Shown here one piece after another: positions 27,801-41,700 of a stretch of DNA of 64,000 bases (position 1 is the stretch's first letter; each line of letters begins with the position of its first letter). Source of the DNA: Onchocerca lupi (taxonomy: Eukaryota; Nematoda; Chromadorea; Rhabditida; Onchocercidae); NCBI GenBank assembly GCA_028564675.1, contig JAOVVO010000028.1:62001-126000 (forward strand), written 5' to 3'. The notes under the pieces are model-generated. The model was not told the DNA's origin. It ran no database searches and was given only the letters and a program-made list of their open reading frames with translations. The position numbers and the translations under genes are program-made.

Positions 27801-30800
27801 ATTACAACATCATCCAGTGAAATCTTGAAAAGTAATTTAAAGCGATTGTTATCTAAAAAATCTGACGAGTGGAATCTGAAAATCAGTTATTATTTTTTGG
27901 ATAAATCTAATTCTGTATTTTAAAAATATGTTACTAAATTTCCAATTCACTATTTGAAACTAGAGCATATTAATTTACAGTATAGCAATATAATTCAGAC
28001 AGGTTGGGAATTAGTTGTTGACTTTTGCTGCGAGTGAATCCCACTTAATCATCAATTATTGATAAATTTTCATTAAAATATTCATGAAAACATTCAGGAA
28101 GAAACGGAAAGTTTCTGAAACTCTTCCTTCAATTTGATTATGACATTAATTTTATCTCCACTCAAGGCAAGATTTCTGTTTAATTTGAAGCAAACATTTA
28201 CGATGTTGATGATTTTCCCTTTACATTTGTCACGATAATCTGATCGGACATCAGAAATAGACAGCGTTGTTTATTTTGATTTACACCCAGAATTGTTACG
28301 ACATCATAACGATTAAAAGATCGTCCAGTTGTAACCAACTGAAAATTTATTTACTAAATCATTGATTTTCGAACATGGATAATGAATGAAAAACAACCAA
28401 GCAATTTAAAACTAAATTAATGAAGTTCCACGATACTTACATCATCGAGACCATCAACAATCGCTTCAATTTCACGCAATCGTTGCTCCATTTCTTCACT
28501 TTCTTCTTTTTGGCGATTGATTTTAGTTGCCAGTTCATGTATGTATTTTTGAGCTACCAACAAGCTATCATAATCGGCATGCTCCACTGATGTGTGTTTG
28601 ATTATTTGCTGCAATAAGCAAATAATAAAACAATAAAGATTTGAATATTGCGATTTTCGATCATTTTGAACAAGATTACGTGCCAGCAGTTCCGCATATA
28701 TCGCATCATCCAGTTCACTCCACCAAATATTCGAGAGAAATCGATGATACATAATCTTCTGAATGCTTAAATTTACAATCAGTCGGTTTATAAAATCCTA
28801 AAAGTTTACGGATTCTAACCTTTAAAATCAATTCATAACGCGGAACTCGTTGTATAGGTGAAATAAGCAAGGAATCCAAGTCCAGCTTATTTCGATGATC
28901 TCGTCGACAACGCTGAAAAAAGCCACGCCACACTGTTTTAATAAGAAATTAAGCTCTAATTTTTGATTCAATTTTTATCATTATTTAACTTAATTGAAAA
29001 GAAATATCACTGAGAGTAAGGAATGTCAGGCTAAATTTGATTGCATGTTATCTGTCACTAATTTTTCAGTACAAATGCTATTTTTGTTTTCATCTTCTTA
29101 ACATTATGGCAAAACTTTACTTGAACAAAAGTTTAGGTTAGATTTTGTGAAGAAGTGAAAAAGGCAATGAGTGAGAACAGAAGAACTAAAAGCATTGGAA
29201 TCACTCAAATTGAAGACTGATTATCACTCTTTTCAAGTATAAAACACTTTAACTTACCATATAATACTTTTCGAATGCAGGACGTTCACGTGCCTGTTTT
29301 ATACTTTGTTTAGAAAATTTAAAGTTATCAACGAATGCAATGTATGTATCAATCATTGATTGCTTTCGAAACTGAAAATCAATCATGCTAATTACTCGCA
29401 AAATGGGTATTTTTCAACTACTACTATTGGAATTTTTTCTAGTCTAATCATCCTAGTTTCTAACTACTGAAAGAAATTCAGAGCTGCTTAGAATTTCAGT
29501 AGTTAGAAACCTGGAAGATTAGGAAGCTTCTTGCTTGATTAAAAAGCTTTTACAATTCATTTTGAAATAATGCATAAAAATTCTTACTAAAGCATCAATC
29601 AATTTTTTGTATTTTCAATATTTATTTCTATTATTTCCATGGGTATCGCAATGTTTTAGCAATTGAAACATCATTCTCAAGGACTGAATCTTCGAATGAG
29701 GAAAAAAAACTCAGAAACTCGGTATTTTTTTAAGACTCCCAAAAGTAATAGTAAATATCTGTTGAGACTGGAACTAATACCTATTGGGACGTATTTCTTG
29801 CACACATCACCCAGTAAATATTCAAGTGAGATTCTTTCAATATTATTTCTCAATTAAATTTAACGTACGTGGGAAAGAAGCACATCACCGATTCTCGCAT
29901 CTGCTTGAAATGCATCCAATCTATCGCACAGTGCTGCTAAAAAATGCTGAAAATTGAGGAAAAAATATAAAACTGTAAAAAATATGATTCGGAGTTAGTT
30001 TTCATATCGGACGTCAGATTTACTGAAAAACGATAAAGTACTCGAATAATGAAGAAATTAAATTATTCCTATATATTGTGCAGAGCAAGAAATAAAAAAC
30101 AGAGCATATGAAGTAAAATGCATTTTGGATCTGTGTAGCGATTAAATTTTAAAAAGACCCCTGGAAAGTTCATAAAGAAGTTCTTTCAAATTTTATGCTT
30201 GAGAATATGATGTAGAGATCAAAGAGCAAGGCTTGTCGTTTCTGGCAGCGATGATTAAGAGTCAGGAAAAAACGAAAGATAAGACTGAAATAATGCGACT
30301 AATTTCAAAGGAAATAACCTGATGATGAATCAGAATTTCTGGAACTTTATAGAAAATTTTGTCAGCCAAGATGGGATCTATCAATGTGCATTCCAACGGT
30401 TGTCGTAGAGGTCGCATATACTTCTATAACTGAGTAAAATTAACAAAAACTTGATGAAAGGCAACGAAAATAAGCGCAACAAAAAGCAGTACTTTCAAGA
30501 ATATTGTTTGCTGCCGTTATAATATTTCAATCATAATTATAACCGATAAAATAAGATCAGGAGAGAGTTTCATGAGGCTTTTCATCATTTCAAAATTGCT
30601 ACTAGTCTAAACTTTAAGGACTTTGAATTTAAACTTCAAACCATTAAATATGAGTCAGTAATCAAGTATATATCAGAAAATAATTGCACCTGCGTAAGAT
30701 ATTCTAAGTTTTCGACAAAAGTTTTTTCAGTATCGCAAAGTTCCCTAATAGCCATGTTGCGGACATCATTATGTCTTCGAATTGATGTTCGAGAACGCTT

Positions 30801-33800
30801 GTTCCACAGCAGCAAATCAGCTTGCATCAATGGATTGCTTGAACCACTAGATGTTGATGTATAAATCAGAGGATTCCTGCAAATCAATTACTTCAAGTTC
30901 GTAGATCCTTTTCTAATTATTTGCTTCGTAACATATCGAAAAAGCATTATTGTTTTCAAGAGACACTGAAAATGCGGTCCAAATACTCAACTATTTATAA
31001 CGCCAAGAAATTAGACTCAAAAAAAAAGAAAAAAAATTGGTGACATCTTATTATAAGTTTAAATAAAATCTACACAATATTTCTATATTTAAGTTAAATT
31101 GAAGCAAATACGAATTTTTTCCTACTGCTTCAAGTTTTTTCTTCAAAGTTCAATTTCTTTTCACTTGAGAACTGAAAGTGTATAAAGCAATGAGGTTCCA
31201 TGAAATTTTACCATGAGTTAGAGGATTGAGGTTCCGGTGAATTTTGTCTGGAGGAACGCAGTGATTTCAATAGTTTTGAGAATCGACTAACACCAGTTAT
31301 TGAGTCTATGGTCGTTTTTTGCTCCATGAGTTCGGCATTTTTTGATGAATATTGAAGATTTGGAATGTCACTACGAAATGACCATCGACCGCTCTTGTAA
31401 GCATTGCTAAAAATGTATGATATGAATAGTGCAAATCACTTGCTGACAATTTTACTCTAATTTATGAAGAGAAAATGGAAAATTTCCCCTCCTGCATGAA
31501 TATGACATCAGCCATCTTTGTCATTTAACAGAAAACTTTGCGGCCTCAGTTTTATTCACAAAAAATTTAGTTTTCAAAATTTTCCTCGATTTCCCATATT
31601 CTCATGTTTTATTAGCATACTTTATTAGGCAATAATTATTCAAAAATAAGAACAAAAGCATACTTTACTGTTTTCGGTCGAATAATATCACTAGAATTAT
31701 ATACCTGAAAAAAATGAAGTAATGTTTATTTGTCAACTGTTCCAGTTATGCTTGCAATGAATTTTGTGAACAACTTTGAAAATCTTTCAAAGACCACTTG
31801 TTTCCTTATTAACAGTAATGTATTGTGGATCGGGAACAATTTTTCAAAATATTTAAATGAATCAAAGTAAAAGTGAAACGCAACCTGATCATATATTTCT
31901 GGAAGAGAAGTTTTTCGTCGTAACAAACTTTTTTTATCCATTTTCTTATTTTTGTTGTACGTATTATATGTATCTAGTGTTGGGAAAAATTCAGTTTGCT
32001 TTGCAGATGGAAGGAATTGGATGACGCCACGTGGATGTCCGCCTAACCGTGATGCGATGCCGGATTGACGAAGACTTTCCGAACTTGAATCTCCCTCTAC
32101 TGGACAATTGGTTCGTCTGTCAACTATTTCGACTGGAAACAGATAGGAGGTATAACAAGAAAATGAGGCAAAAAACAAATTAATTAATGATTATAATAAA
32201 GGAAAATGAATGTAACAAACATAATATTATTTCTAATTAAACCACTGATCGAGAAAAAAGAGAAATAGATTTGGAGAAGTGAGAATTGTATATTTATTGC
32301 AGGATTCATTAATGGTTTTTAATTGAGTTAAATAGATTATAATTAGGTTTCAATAAATTAAGTATTCTGATAAGCAGTAATACTTTTTCGCACAGTCGGC
32401 CTTATTTGAAAAAAAAAATTCTCCAAAACGAATTGCAAATTTAACGACAATAAATTTTGACTAATAAATATTTCCAAACACGCCAATAAATGTATGATTA
32501 TATTTATTTTATTTCATAATATTAGAGCCTAAAGATATTTTCAACTATATCAAATCACTGATTAATATAGAAAGATACCGTTTATATTCGTTGATTCTGA
32601 AGGAACCTTCAGGACACGTTGTAACGACTGGATACTTTGAGCTGCATCACGCAACTCCTCGATGTCTGTATTGATAATGTCATCTTCGGATTCTGACTCG
32701 ACCATTTTTGGCACTACATTCTGTCGATGAGATTGCCATACCTCAAATAATTTTCCTTGTATTTTTTTTGCATTAAAATTTCAATTAAAAAAATAAGCAA
32801 ATTAAAATTACTAGAAATTTTAAATATTTTCGTCAAAATTTTAGTACATTTTAATTTTGTTATTTCTGCGAAACAATCCCTTTACTATTTTCTCCAATCT
32901 GTTTATTTTGTTGTTCCATTTCATAGAATAACATTTTTCGACTTCGACTTACCTCATGCGCACTTGAACTTTGATTGCAAGGGGAGATCGGGAATAAATC
33001 TAGTAACTGGCGTATGGCCTCTACATGCGCCTGAAAGTACTTATTGCAATCAGCAAGCAATTACAAAGTTTTCGGAAAAAAATCCAAATGATCGCAATAT
33101 CAGTTCAATCTTTCCAATATTTCGCGAATTTGCAGCGACATTAATGTCGCACGTTTCGATTGTATAACAAAATAATCGCATGGTCGCAACTTTCGATATC
33201 ATCGATTTTAGAGAACGCTTCATTTTCGGGATATTTCTGGCAAATACGATATATTAGAAAATATATAAATGCATACTTTTTGTGCTTCTTCAAAGCTTGG
33301 CATGCTGTTTGTTTTTCGTAAACTGTCTTTGTGTTCATATCGTGGCGATACGTCTGAAGAATTGAGAAAAAATAAACTAAAATTCAATGAAATAGTTCAT
33401 TTTGTCATTTATAATCTTACTGGTCCCATATAAATGATTGCTGGCTCTTCAATTCCCGACAAAATTCCATGCTGATTGTCGAGAAATATGCCTTTTGGAA
33501 TGTGAATATATGCTAACTACAGGAAATATCATTATTAAGGCATCTTGACGATTTTTTAAAAAATTTTTCATAAATATTTCGACTTTTTATATTACAGAAA
33601 ATTCAAAAACTAAAACTTGTGTTGTTATGACTTTCCCGAAAACTTTATAAACATACGTGATCCATCAGGTCGTCTTAGCGAAGGAGCCTGTTTGTGCGCT
33701 GTCAAACTCATTTCGGAACGTCGTCTGAACAGATTTATCCATTTTAATAATAAAATTCTTTGATAATTCTTATTAGCACCACTTGATGCAACTTTTTGAG

Positions 33801-34640
33801 AGACATATTGCCATATTTTTATATATTTTTTTATATATATTCAAAAAAGAGCTTCTAAAAAAAAAGGCAAAAAGCAATTCTTTCTTGCAGGATGTTGTTG
33901 TTATTGTCTTTTAATCCAACAAATCAAATATTTCAATGTCATAAGTTTTCTATAAAAAATTCTCTGTACAACAATTTATCATATGATTTATCATTTATCA
34001 TCGCTATGAATTCTGCACAACTTCAAATATGGCATTATTTTGCCAGGTCATTCAAAATCTGATTTTATAACTTCGACATTTTACAATTAGCTCATATAGT
34101 TCGAATAGCTATAATTTATTTTGTTTTGAACTTATATAATCTGCTGCCTTAACAATAGAAAATATTATTCTGTCTAAAACTTGCAGGATTTATTGGTATA
34201 TTTCATAGACTAATTAGACATTAGGCTGTACTTTCTATAAATTACCTAACTGTTATCAATTTCAAAAGTGCAAAAACAGAAATTGGAGATGTTTTGAAGT
34301 TGCGTTTTTTAGAAATGCATCTATTTATAAGTATCAGAATGAATATAAATATGAAGCGAAGTGCCGACCTAAAAATGTTGTTGAAAATCATAGTTATCAC
34401 TATTCTTCACTTCAATATTTCTGCAATTACGTACGTGACGCACACAGTTTTCTCGAAAATAACGCTTGTCTACGTGATGATGAAAATTAACCTGCTCTTT
34501 GAGTGGTGCCTGAAACGAGTTCCAGCTGCTGGTGATACGGTAGCACTTCTTCTTCTGCGCAGCGATTTGTAATAGTTAGAATCATCAGATGAGGAATTTG
34601 ATTCATCCGCTTCATTCTCTGTAATTCTAGATTTCTCCAT
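21897..34640 (-). CDS. Rho guanine nucleotide exchange factor, ARHGEF10/ARHGEF17 type
   Basis: Activates Rho-family GTPases. Exons: 34640-34492, 33724-33657, 33512-33421, 33353-33153, 33030-32953, 32741-32579, 32132-31885, 31704-31664, 31406-31212, 30876-30690, 30423-30319, 29946-29869, 29371-29258, 28912-28820, 28608-28441, 28338-28225, 28175-28162 (putative microexon), 27875-27793, 27455-27343, 27141-27023, 26484-26393, 26017-25843, 25638-25570, 25463-25377, 24838-24675, 24245-24114, 23621-23403, 23225-23067, 22405-22278, 22007-21897; ~1252 aa. DH domain about 450-660 (IRELCDTEKTFVENL; ISPIQRVPRYELILK). PH-like region follows (CLFLMSDQIIVTN; DRRAIWEHAL). The last ~410 residues form a WD40-like propeller (STVWIGNEDGE; LWIGTSAGIII; VVSGGEGF; NYLLFWSA end), typical of ARHGEF10/17. 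The ATG chosen follows a TTTCAG acceptor at 34721-34722, but upstream exons cannot be excluded. Exon 33353-33153 is the least certain. The final acceptor reads CG rather than AG. Confidence 0.87.
29444..29522. repeat. Intronic inverted repeat
   Basis: Arms 29444-29479 and 29491-29522 share an exact 17-bp core (GTTTCTAACTACTGAAA and its reverse complement) flanked by near matches, around a loop of about 11-20 bases. It lies in the RhoGEF intron between exons ending at 29869 and starting at 29371. Confidence 0.85.
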
Positions 34641-35170
34641 TGTAATTCTTGAATTCAGGGAAAAATCGACGTGATTCACTGGACTGAATTTCTTTCTCTC
34701 TCCAAAGAAAACTTTTGTAACTGAAACAATGACGAATTTATTTTTAAAAATTGCTTTATTGCAAGATTACTATATATGCTGGGGACAATTATTAGGTTGC
34801 TTCAGTAAAGAAAGCAAAAAATGCTTCAATTCTAAACAACTGAATCAAACTTTATTCATCAGATCGACTATAAAAGCATATAGCATTGGATAAACTTTCT
34901 GAAGCATCAATGATAATAAGGAAGAAAGAGTTGAAAATACGAAATGATAAGACTTGTTTTAACATGCAGCAACTCAGACGATAATTGGCAACCACTTCAT
35001 AATGCACAAAAATCGCAAAGTTTTCGAGAGAAATATCGTGAAACTTTTATTCATGAAAGTAAATTTTAACTTCTCTTGAACAATTATTCTCCAATTTTTG
35101 AAAAAATGTTTAAATTTTATTTAAATTTTGTGCTTAAATTTTACTTAAGAAATTTTTAAATTTAAAGTCT

Positions 35171-35262
35171 GCTTAAATTTTATTGATCTATTTCTCAGAA
35201 TTTCAAATCAAATTTTTTTGTTCTATCAGAAATAAGCAACAAATTTAAAATAAAATTTAAGC
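35171..35262. repeat. Short AT-rich inverted repeat
   Basis: GCTTAAATTTTATT at 35171-35184 is the exact reverse complement of 35249-35262. The surrounding 35100-35290 repeats TTAAATTTTA-like words on both strands. Confidence 0.6.
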
Positions 35263-35824
35263 AAAGCGAACAAAATTCATGATAAAATTAATATAACATC
35301 GAAATTGATAAGTTGAAATTTGGACTTTTCGATCTTTGTCCGAAATTCGATAGATTCAAACAACAAATAAGAGAGTGATACTGACATACTATCCACCTGG
35401 AAAAAAAAAAAAAACTTCCAGAAGGAGCAATATTTAATGAATTAGAAGCAATTTATTCGAAAAAGTTTATCGCTTTGGACTAGACGAGAAGCGCTGAAAC
35501 AATTGGATTCAAACTGCAAAGAGTTCGAGAAGATATTCATCTATTCATTCATCCAAGCATCGATCCAGCCCCTCTGTCCATCACCCCATAATATAACTTT
35601 AAATTCGAAATGAACTTCTCAGCTCGTCACCTGATGTTTAGCCTTTAAACACTGACATAGATATCAATACGAATGATTTGCAGAGCCGTAATCATATTTC
35701 CGGTCTTTTAAAACTAAGCATTTGTAGTGTTTATGATCACTTTTAAAATTGATTTGGAACAGTTCTTGCTAATTTCACTTTTACTGGCCAAACTTGAAAT
35801 ATGCAACAGAATTAGTATCCAGTT

Positions 35825-35849
35825 GTTTTTTTTTTTTTTTTTTTTTTTT
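35825..35849. repeat. Poly-T tract
   Basis: A run of about 25 T, the longest homopolymer in the window; it may be slightly mis-sized in the assembly. Confidence 0.9.
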
Positions 35850-38296
35850 AAGTTAGGAAATCGAATTTTCTTTTCATAAACTTAGGTTTACTACTGAAAG
35901 ATGCGGATCCATTAACTTTCTTATTTGGAATTTTTGCTTAAAATTCTCATTGCATATTTTTAACAATCATGAACGGAAAAATGTCCTGCCAACATTGAAA
36001 AATAATGACAATTTGTACAAACACAACATTTTCGTTAAGTTTAAAGATAATTGAAGTGGATAAGAAATGCAAATCCTGAATAGATAAATTCGGGAATGAT
36101 AGGGAAACGAAGAGATCAGGAAGTCAGGACAGTTTCCGGATGAGTGAAGCCAGTTTCTAAAGCCATCAAACAACATAAGAGAACAAACTTATTTAAGCTA
36201 CGATTTTCTGGCTTTGAAATTTGAAGCAAATATGCGAGTGACAACTGAGGTCGAGGGTAGATTGGAAGGGAAGCAATGCCGATGGGAGAACGAATTTTAA
36301 AATTTTATTTCAACAGAGCGTAATGAATGGAGCATTGCGGAAGCGTAGTACAGATGTGAAGAATATCTTAGCAGTAACAGATCAGCATAAGCAACTCTGG
36401 CAAGGATCAATCACAAAATCAAGAGATGGGCAAAGATCAAGAGATGAGCTATGAGTTCTTGGTGTTCTTGAGGAAACAAAATCCATCGTCCAAAGTAGGC
36501 TCATCTAGTGCACGAATAACAGCAAATCAAAAAATTGGTGATACGTAAGAATTAAAATGGAAAGAGAAGATTACTCAGAATTTGACTAGTTTTTGGGATT
36601 AGAAACTGGCATATATTGTGAATTCAGGATTTCTCTACATTCAATCCTTCAAACCTTGTAAGAACTGATGGTACAGGTGTCATAATTTGCAGTATTATGA
36701 ATTGAAAAGAAGCAAAACTGTGGAAATAAAAATCTATTCGAAATAAAGTAATGCAGTGAATAATGATCATCGCAAATATCGTGTTGCTTTCAGCCATCAT
36801 ATCTCTGAAAATAAATTGTTACTAATTATGAAGAGTGACAATTCGGTTGTAAATCAATTCTGTATCAGTGATCAGTTTTATGTTTGATAATTTTGAATAT
36901 ATGATTGTTAATAAACAAATTATGTTGTATGCGATGGAATAAAAGAAATAATTTAACTGATTTCTTGATTTATTCATAACAATCAATTGTCTCTTTTGAA
37001 TTGCCTATCAGTGTTTCTCAAAGCCCGTATACTTTACTTTTTTTTATGCAAATTCTGATTAATTCTTGACTTTAAAATGAGGATCCAAAATAAAAAGACT
37101 GCAATTTGAATATTTAAGCAAATGTAGCCTGATAACAACTATTTCTTTTATATTTCATCGATAATATCATATCTCATACCTAATTTCAATGGTTTTATTC
37201 CTGAATATTACATTATACTTTCTTTTTCTTCCTTACTGAGATTTGTTTCGCTTCTCTCACTCCATCGAGCCTACTGAATGATTTCATTTCTCTTTGAAAA
37301 AAAAATTGCACGGAAGAAGAGAACTACCAGAAATTAATTAAAAGCAAACATTCACATTCACAGCATATTCATTAGAAAGAAACAATATTATCTTCACCTT
37401 CTCTTCTCTACAACCATTCCTCTTATGTAAATTCTTCCTTCCTGTCCAGATTCGTTCACTGAAATCGTTTTAATTAAAATTAACAGTTGACTTGCCCAAA
37501 AGATTTCTGTCATAGAGACTTTATACATATTTACTCGAAATAACAGATCCATCCCGACAGTCGTTACTACCTCATCTAACAGTTATGAAGTGAATGACGT
37601 GATATTCGTGGATCGATATAATAACATTCGAAATGCATTTACACATATGACTTCTTTTTTTGCATATATTCTTTGATATCTTGAATGATAAATGAGGGAA
37701 TAGTTTAGAAAATCTGCATTACTAATAGCACAAAAAATTTCTACTAGTAGCAATCAGCTGATGGTTTTCGAATTAACTTGTAGGAGTAATAAAGAATAGT
37801 AAATGTTATGTAGAATGATTTCGGCAGCATCTCACTTCAGTTCAAATATAATTGAAATTTAGTTTAATATAAACTAGAATAATTTCCCAGTAGAATAGAC
37901 TGTTTAAACCAAGAGAAATAATAGTTCTGAGGTTGGGATTTTTAGAGAACTAGAAGTGCAAATGTATGCTTCCAAATTCGAATTTTTTAGACCGGCTAGA
38001 TGAATACCATTTGGATGCGCACCGATTCATCATCACCCAAAAAACGCTAGCGTTTTGTAACTGATATTTTTAAAGACAGCTGAAGATAACATGTATGATC
38101 GAATAACCCCAAAAAAGTTTCTTGCTCCACTGCTTAAATGCAATTAAGAGAATTAAGTCCACAATGCTAATTCGTGTTGCTAGAAAATAGCACTCTATAA
38201 CATTTTTTTTTATTTAACTAAAAAGAAGCAATGTAAAATTGCATAACTAACAAAATTATATATAAAAGCATTATAGAACAAATATAAATAGTATCT

Positions 38297-38508
38297 GTAG
38301 TTATAATAGTTTATAAAAAAAGATTTTTTTTACAGCCAAGCATTTAATTTTTGACGAAATGACACCTAGGATTTATTGGTTTTGCATAAAGAACATAGAG
38401 TTAATTCGATATGTTCTTCATGCAAGACCAATAAATCGTAATTGTCATTTCATCAAAAATTAAATGCCTGGTTGTAGAAAAAATTTTTTTATTAACCATT
38501 ATAACTAC
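38297..38508. mobile_element. Near-palindromic hairpin element, MITE-like
   Basis: The left arm (about 38297-38397) matches the reverse complement of the right arm (about 38410-38508) over ~100 bp, with scattered mismatches and small gaps. The loop is only about 12 bases. Matching landmarks are GTAGTTATAAT at the outer end, GCATTTAATTTTTGA in the middle and GAACATA next to the loop. No transposase is present. A foldback MITE or a local inverted duplication are the two readings; flanking target-site duplications are not obvious by eye. Confidence 0.6.
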
Positions 38509-38766
38509 TAATATTGATCTAATTAATTCTTCCGGGTGTCTTTTTCCTCATCAGTTTCAAAATGATTCATTTTCGTCCATTCCAAGACAACCCAATAGTC
38601 TCAATATTTTTAGAATTAGAATTACAGAAAAGGAGAGAAAATTTACACTTATATTAAACAAAAAATTAAAAATCCTATAAACTGAACTGCTACATATATT
38701 CAGTTCTAAAATTAAAGACAGCACGATAAAAGAAAGAATCATCACTTAAGAGAAGCGCTGCCATTA

Positions 38767-41700
38767 TTAAGATTCAGTTTCGTCCCTGAAGTTCAGAGTT
38801 CCGCTATCTTTCTCGCTCTCTAGATTTGATAGCGAATATCGGTGATGAGCTGTTGTCTCCAACGAGTCTGACTTTTTACTCTAAAATAAAATTCTGTTTT
38901 TCATAATTGTGATGCCTCATTCATTGCAAATATAATGTTCCACAGTTAAAAAAAAAAATGAATCAGAAGAATAAATAATTATCCTAGATGTAAAACAGCT
39001 AAAGCCAAAAGGTTTTTGGTTTACTCATTTGCAAATCACTACTTTATTCGTTTTTAAAGTCTACCTCACTAATAGCATATTTTCATCAAAAATTAATATT
39101 AGATGACCTGAAACTGTTTCGAAGAGCAAGGTGCATCGTGATCAACATTATATACATCCGATATGAATAATTTTTGATCAGAAAATTCATGGATTAATTC
39201 AGACTGTAAGGTTTTCAGCGTGTCATCATCGCGTAATATATATTCAGGAAGAGAATGGAATGACCCGATTCGTCGATGCATCTGGATATTCAGCTCATGC
39301 ACTGAATCCGTCAAGATAATTTCTGGATGCTGTAAAAAATAGAAACAGAAAATATCTTGAGCAAATCTTTGCTATCCATAAATGAAATTTGAATTCCAAA
39401 AATTCTTGTGGAAAGTTTATGGAACAATTTGCCTTTTTAAGCTTTTCAAATTGCTGGCTTCTATTTCCTTAACTCTCAAAAGCAAAAAATTATATTAAAC
39501 AAAATAATCATTGCTATTTATAAACGAAACTTGAGTATGGGTATCGTAATTGCTGCAACTGATTAATTAATTAGTTATTAGTACAAATGCATCAAGCAAC
39601 AAACTGAACCGAAATTTAACACCATTCAAGGATTCAATCATCTACGAAGAAAAAAAGTTCCATGTTGCTTAATTTGATTGTTTCTTATTGCAGAAGTTGA
39701 AGAAAATATGAAACAGAAAAATGGTTCAAAAAGAGTTAAATATAGCTCAGCACGTAACGTTTTTTCCCATAAGCACAGGAAAATTCATAACAATTTTCAT
39801 AAAATTTACCGGTTTCATAAATGCTTGAGAAGGATTATCAGCAAATTTCGCCATAAGCTTATTTAAATATCGCTGCTTCACTTTGTATTTGCGCATTAAA
39901 TTCAAACGCTGATGCAAAGAAAGCATTCTGAGACGATTTACTTGGCGCTCATAGGTTTCCCAAAGCTGTTCAACTCGCTTCGAACCATAATCTCGCAGTC
40001 TGCACATCTGCAAAATTTATTGTACACAACATTATTGGTCAACTTTCCAATACGTAAAATACGTTAAAAATATACACCATATCCGCCAGACAACATTAGA
40101 GAGAGATTGAATGGGAGCAAAAGAAAATGATTTAAAACTGGATAAGGCAATTTAATAAATCTTGTTACAGAATACGGTACTGAATCCATAGATGAAGTTG
40201 TAGTATTGAATCTGTTCAAAAAAATTAGTTTACTGTGTAAATAAACATGCGGTCTATCCAAACATTTTTTCTTACAAAGAATTCGATTCTGTTAATTAAA
40301 TCAGTGAATTAAAACTGAAGCGTGCAAATACGGAATTTGGTGGATTCTGATAATCACTTTAGAGAAATCATAAACTATGAATATTACAACATTCTGATAC
40401 ATAGAACAGAAACAAAATAGCAAATCAAAACTAAGTCGGTTCTTATTAACTATTTGATACTATTTCTGATAATTAAACAAAACAAGATAAAGTCATATCC
40501 CTTAAAAATATCCTACCTGCTGATTATAATTATCACGTATATTTTCCAAGTGCTGATTCATGCTTTCCATTTGTGCCGCTCGATAATCACGAAATCTTTC
40601 TGATTGTAACGTATAGGATGCAAATAGCTGATCAACCTAAAGAATCAAATAATTTTCGTTTTTTGACAATCAAATATCTTCTTATGAAAATTTTTCGTAA
40701 ATTGCATATATCATACAATAGAGATGGAAAATCCCAATGTTAAGTGAAATTGTCCTAATTATCGATTTCTGATGTGAAATTAAAATTAAAATCCTCTATA
40801 ATTTTAATGTTTTTTACGAATTTATCAAATTCTCCCTTCTTTAGTTATGTAATTACCTGTTGATGATAATTATCTCGTATTTGCTCCAATTTCTTATGGT
40901 ATGTTTCAGAAAGCATAGTCATTTGTCGTTGTCGATATCTTTCTACAGCACCGACCACTTCACGAATATGTGAATTTCGTTCTGTAGTTAGGCTGATGAT
41001 ATATAATATAAACAATAAAAATGGAGTGCCATTATTTAAAGGATGAATTAGCAGTAATAGTTCTATAAAAATTGAAAAGAAAGAAAAAAATATTTCTGCT
41101 TACCCATTCTTTTGATCCACCATAAACCAATTTGTCGAGAAATAATCCAAAGTAAATTGAAGATGAAAGTAATGCCACAAGTAATAAATGCAGTTAGAAT
41201 ACTCCCCCAAAACACCGACTTCGCCATCTCCAAATGGAACCAACTTGAATAATCCAAACGGAAATGTATTATTTGTGAAGCGTTTCCCTATAAAAATTGA
41301 CTTCTAGGGCTGGAATTAATAAAAATTCAAGTGATCAATTTATTTGTACATTTGAGTTAATTTTATGAGTAACTCGTAATATTATTGATAAAGCCTTGAC
41401 ATTATGTTTAAGAACGAACGTTTTAATTTTATTAAAAAATATAAAACGTGCTCAAATATGCTTATTCCCCTACCAAAAGTTTCGAGTGAAAAAAACATAA
41501 GAATGCACATACATCATAACATTTTGAATCTATAGAAATCAATAAAGTAAAAGAGAGGATTTTAATAGAAAAACTTTTTCAAGTTAAAAAGTCTACTTTT
41601 GAATTTGACACCACACATCTATATCGTTCGATCAATTCTTTTCTAGCATTGTTGATGAGAAGAAGTCCACCGGGAATAATTTCATAAGTACCATTTCGAG

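Larger units (their letters stand above)
34641..38766. other. Intergenic region upstream of the RhoGEF
   Basis: About 4 kb between the RhoGEF start and the LRR-Ig receptor stop. I find no supported exon. A 5' exon of the RhoGEF ending in phase 1 could still be hidden here, since the exon frame stays open back to the acceptor at 34721. It contains AT-rich internal repeats (35100-35290), a poly-T run and the hairpin element at 38297-38508. Confidence 0.55.

Noticed and set aside
28609..28752. Open frame MYHRFLSNIWW joined in frame to the DH-domain exon
   Set aside because: The DH sequence continues directly from ELILK (28820) to QIIKHTSVEHADY (28608) through a good TTATTGCAG acceptor; the extra frame has no family similarity and is intron read through.
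32757..33167. Plus-strand open frame of 136 codons
   Set aside because: Antisense to RhoGEF exons and introns; composition is Phe/Ile-rich without domain signal.
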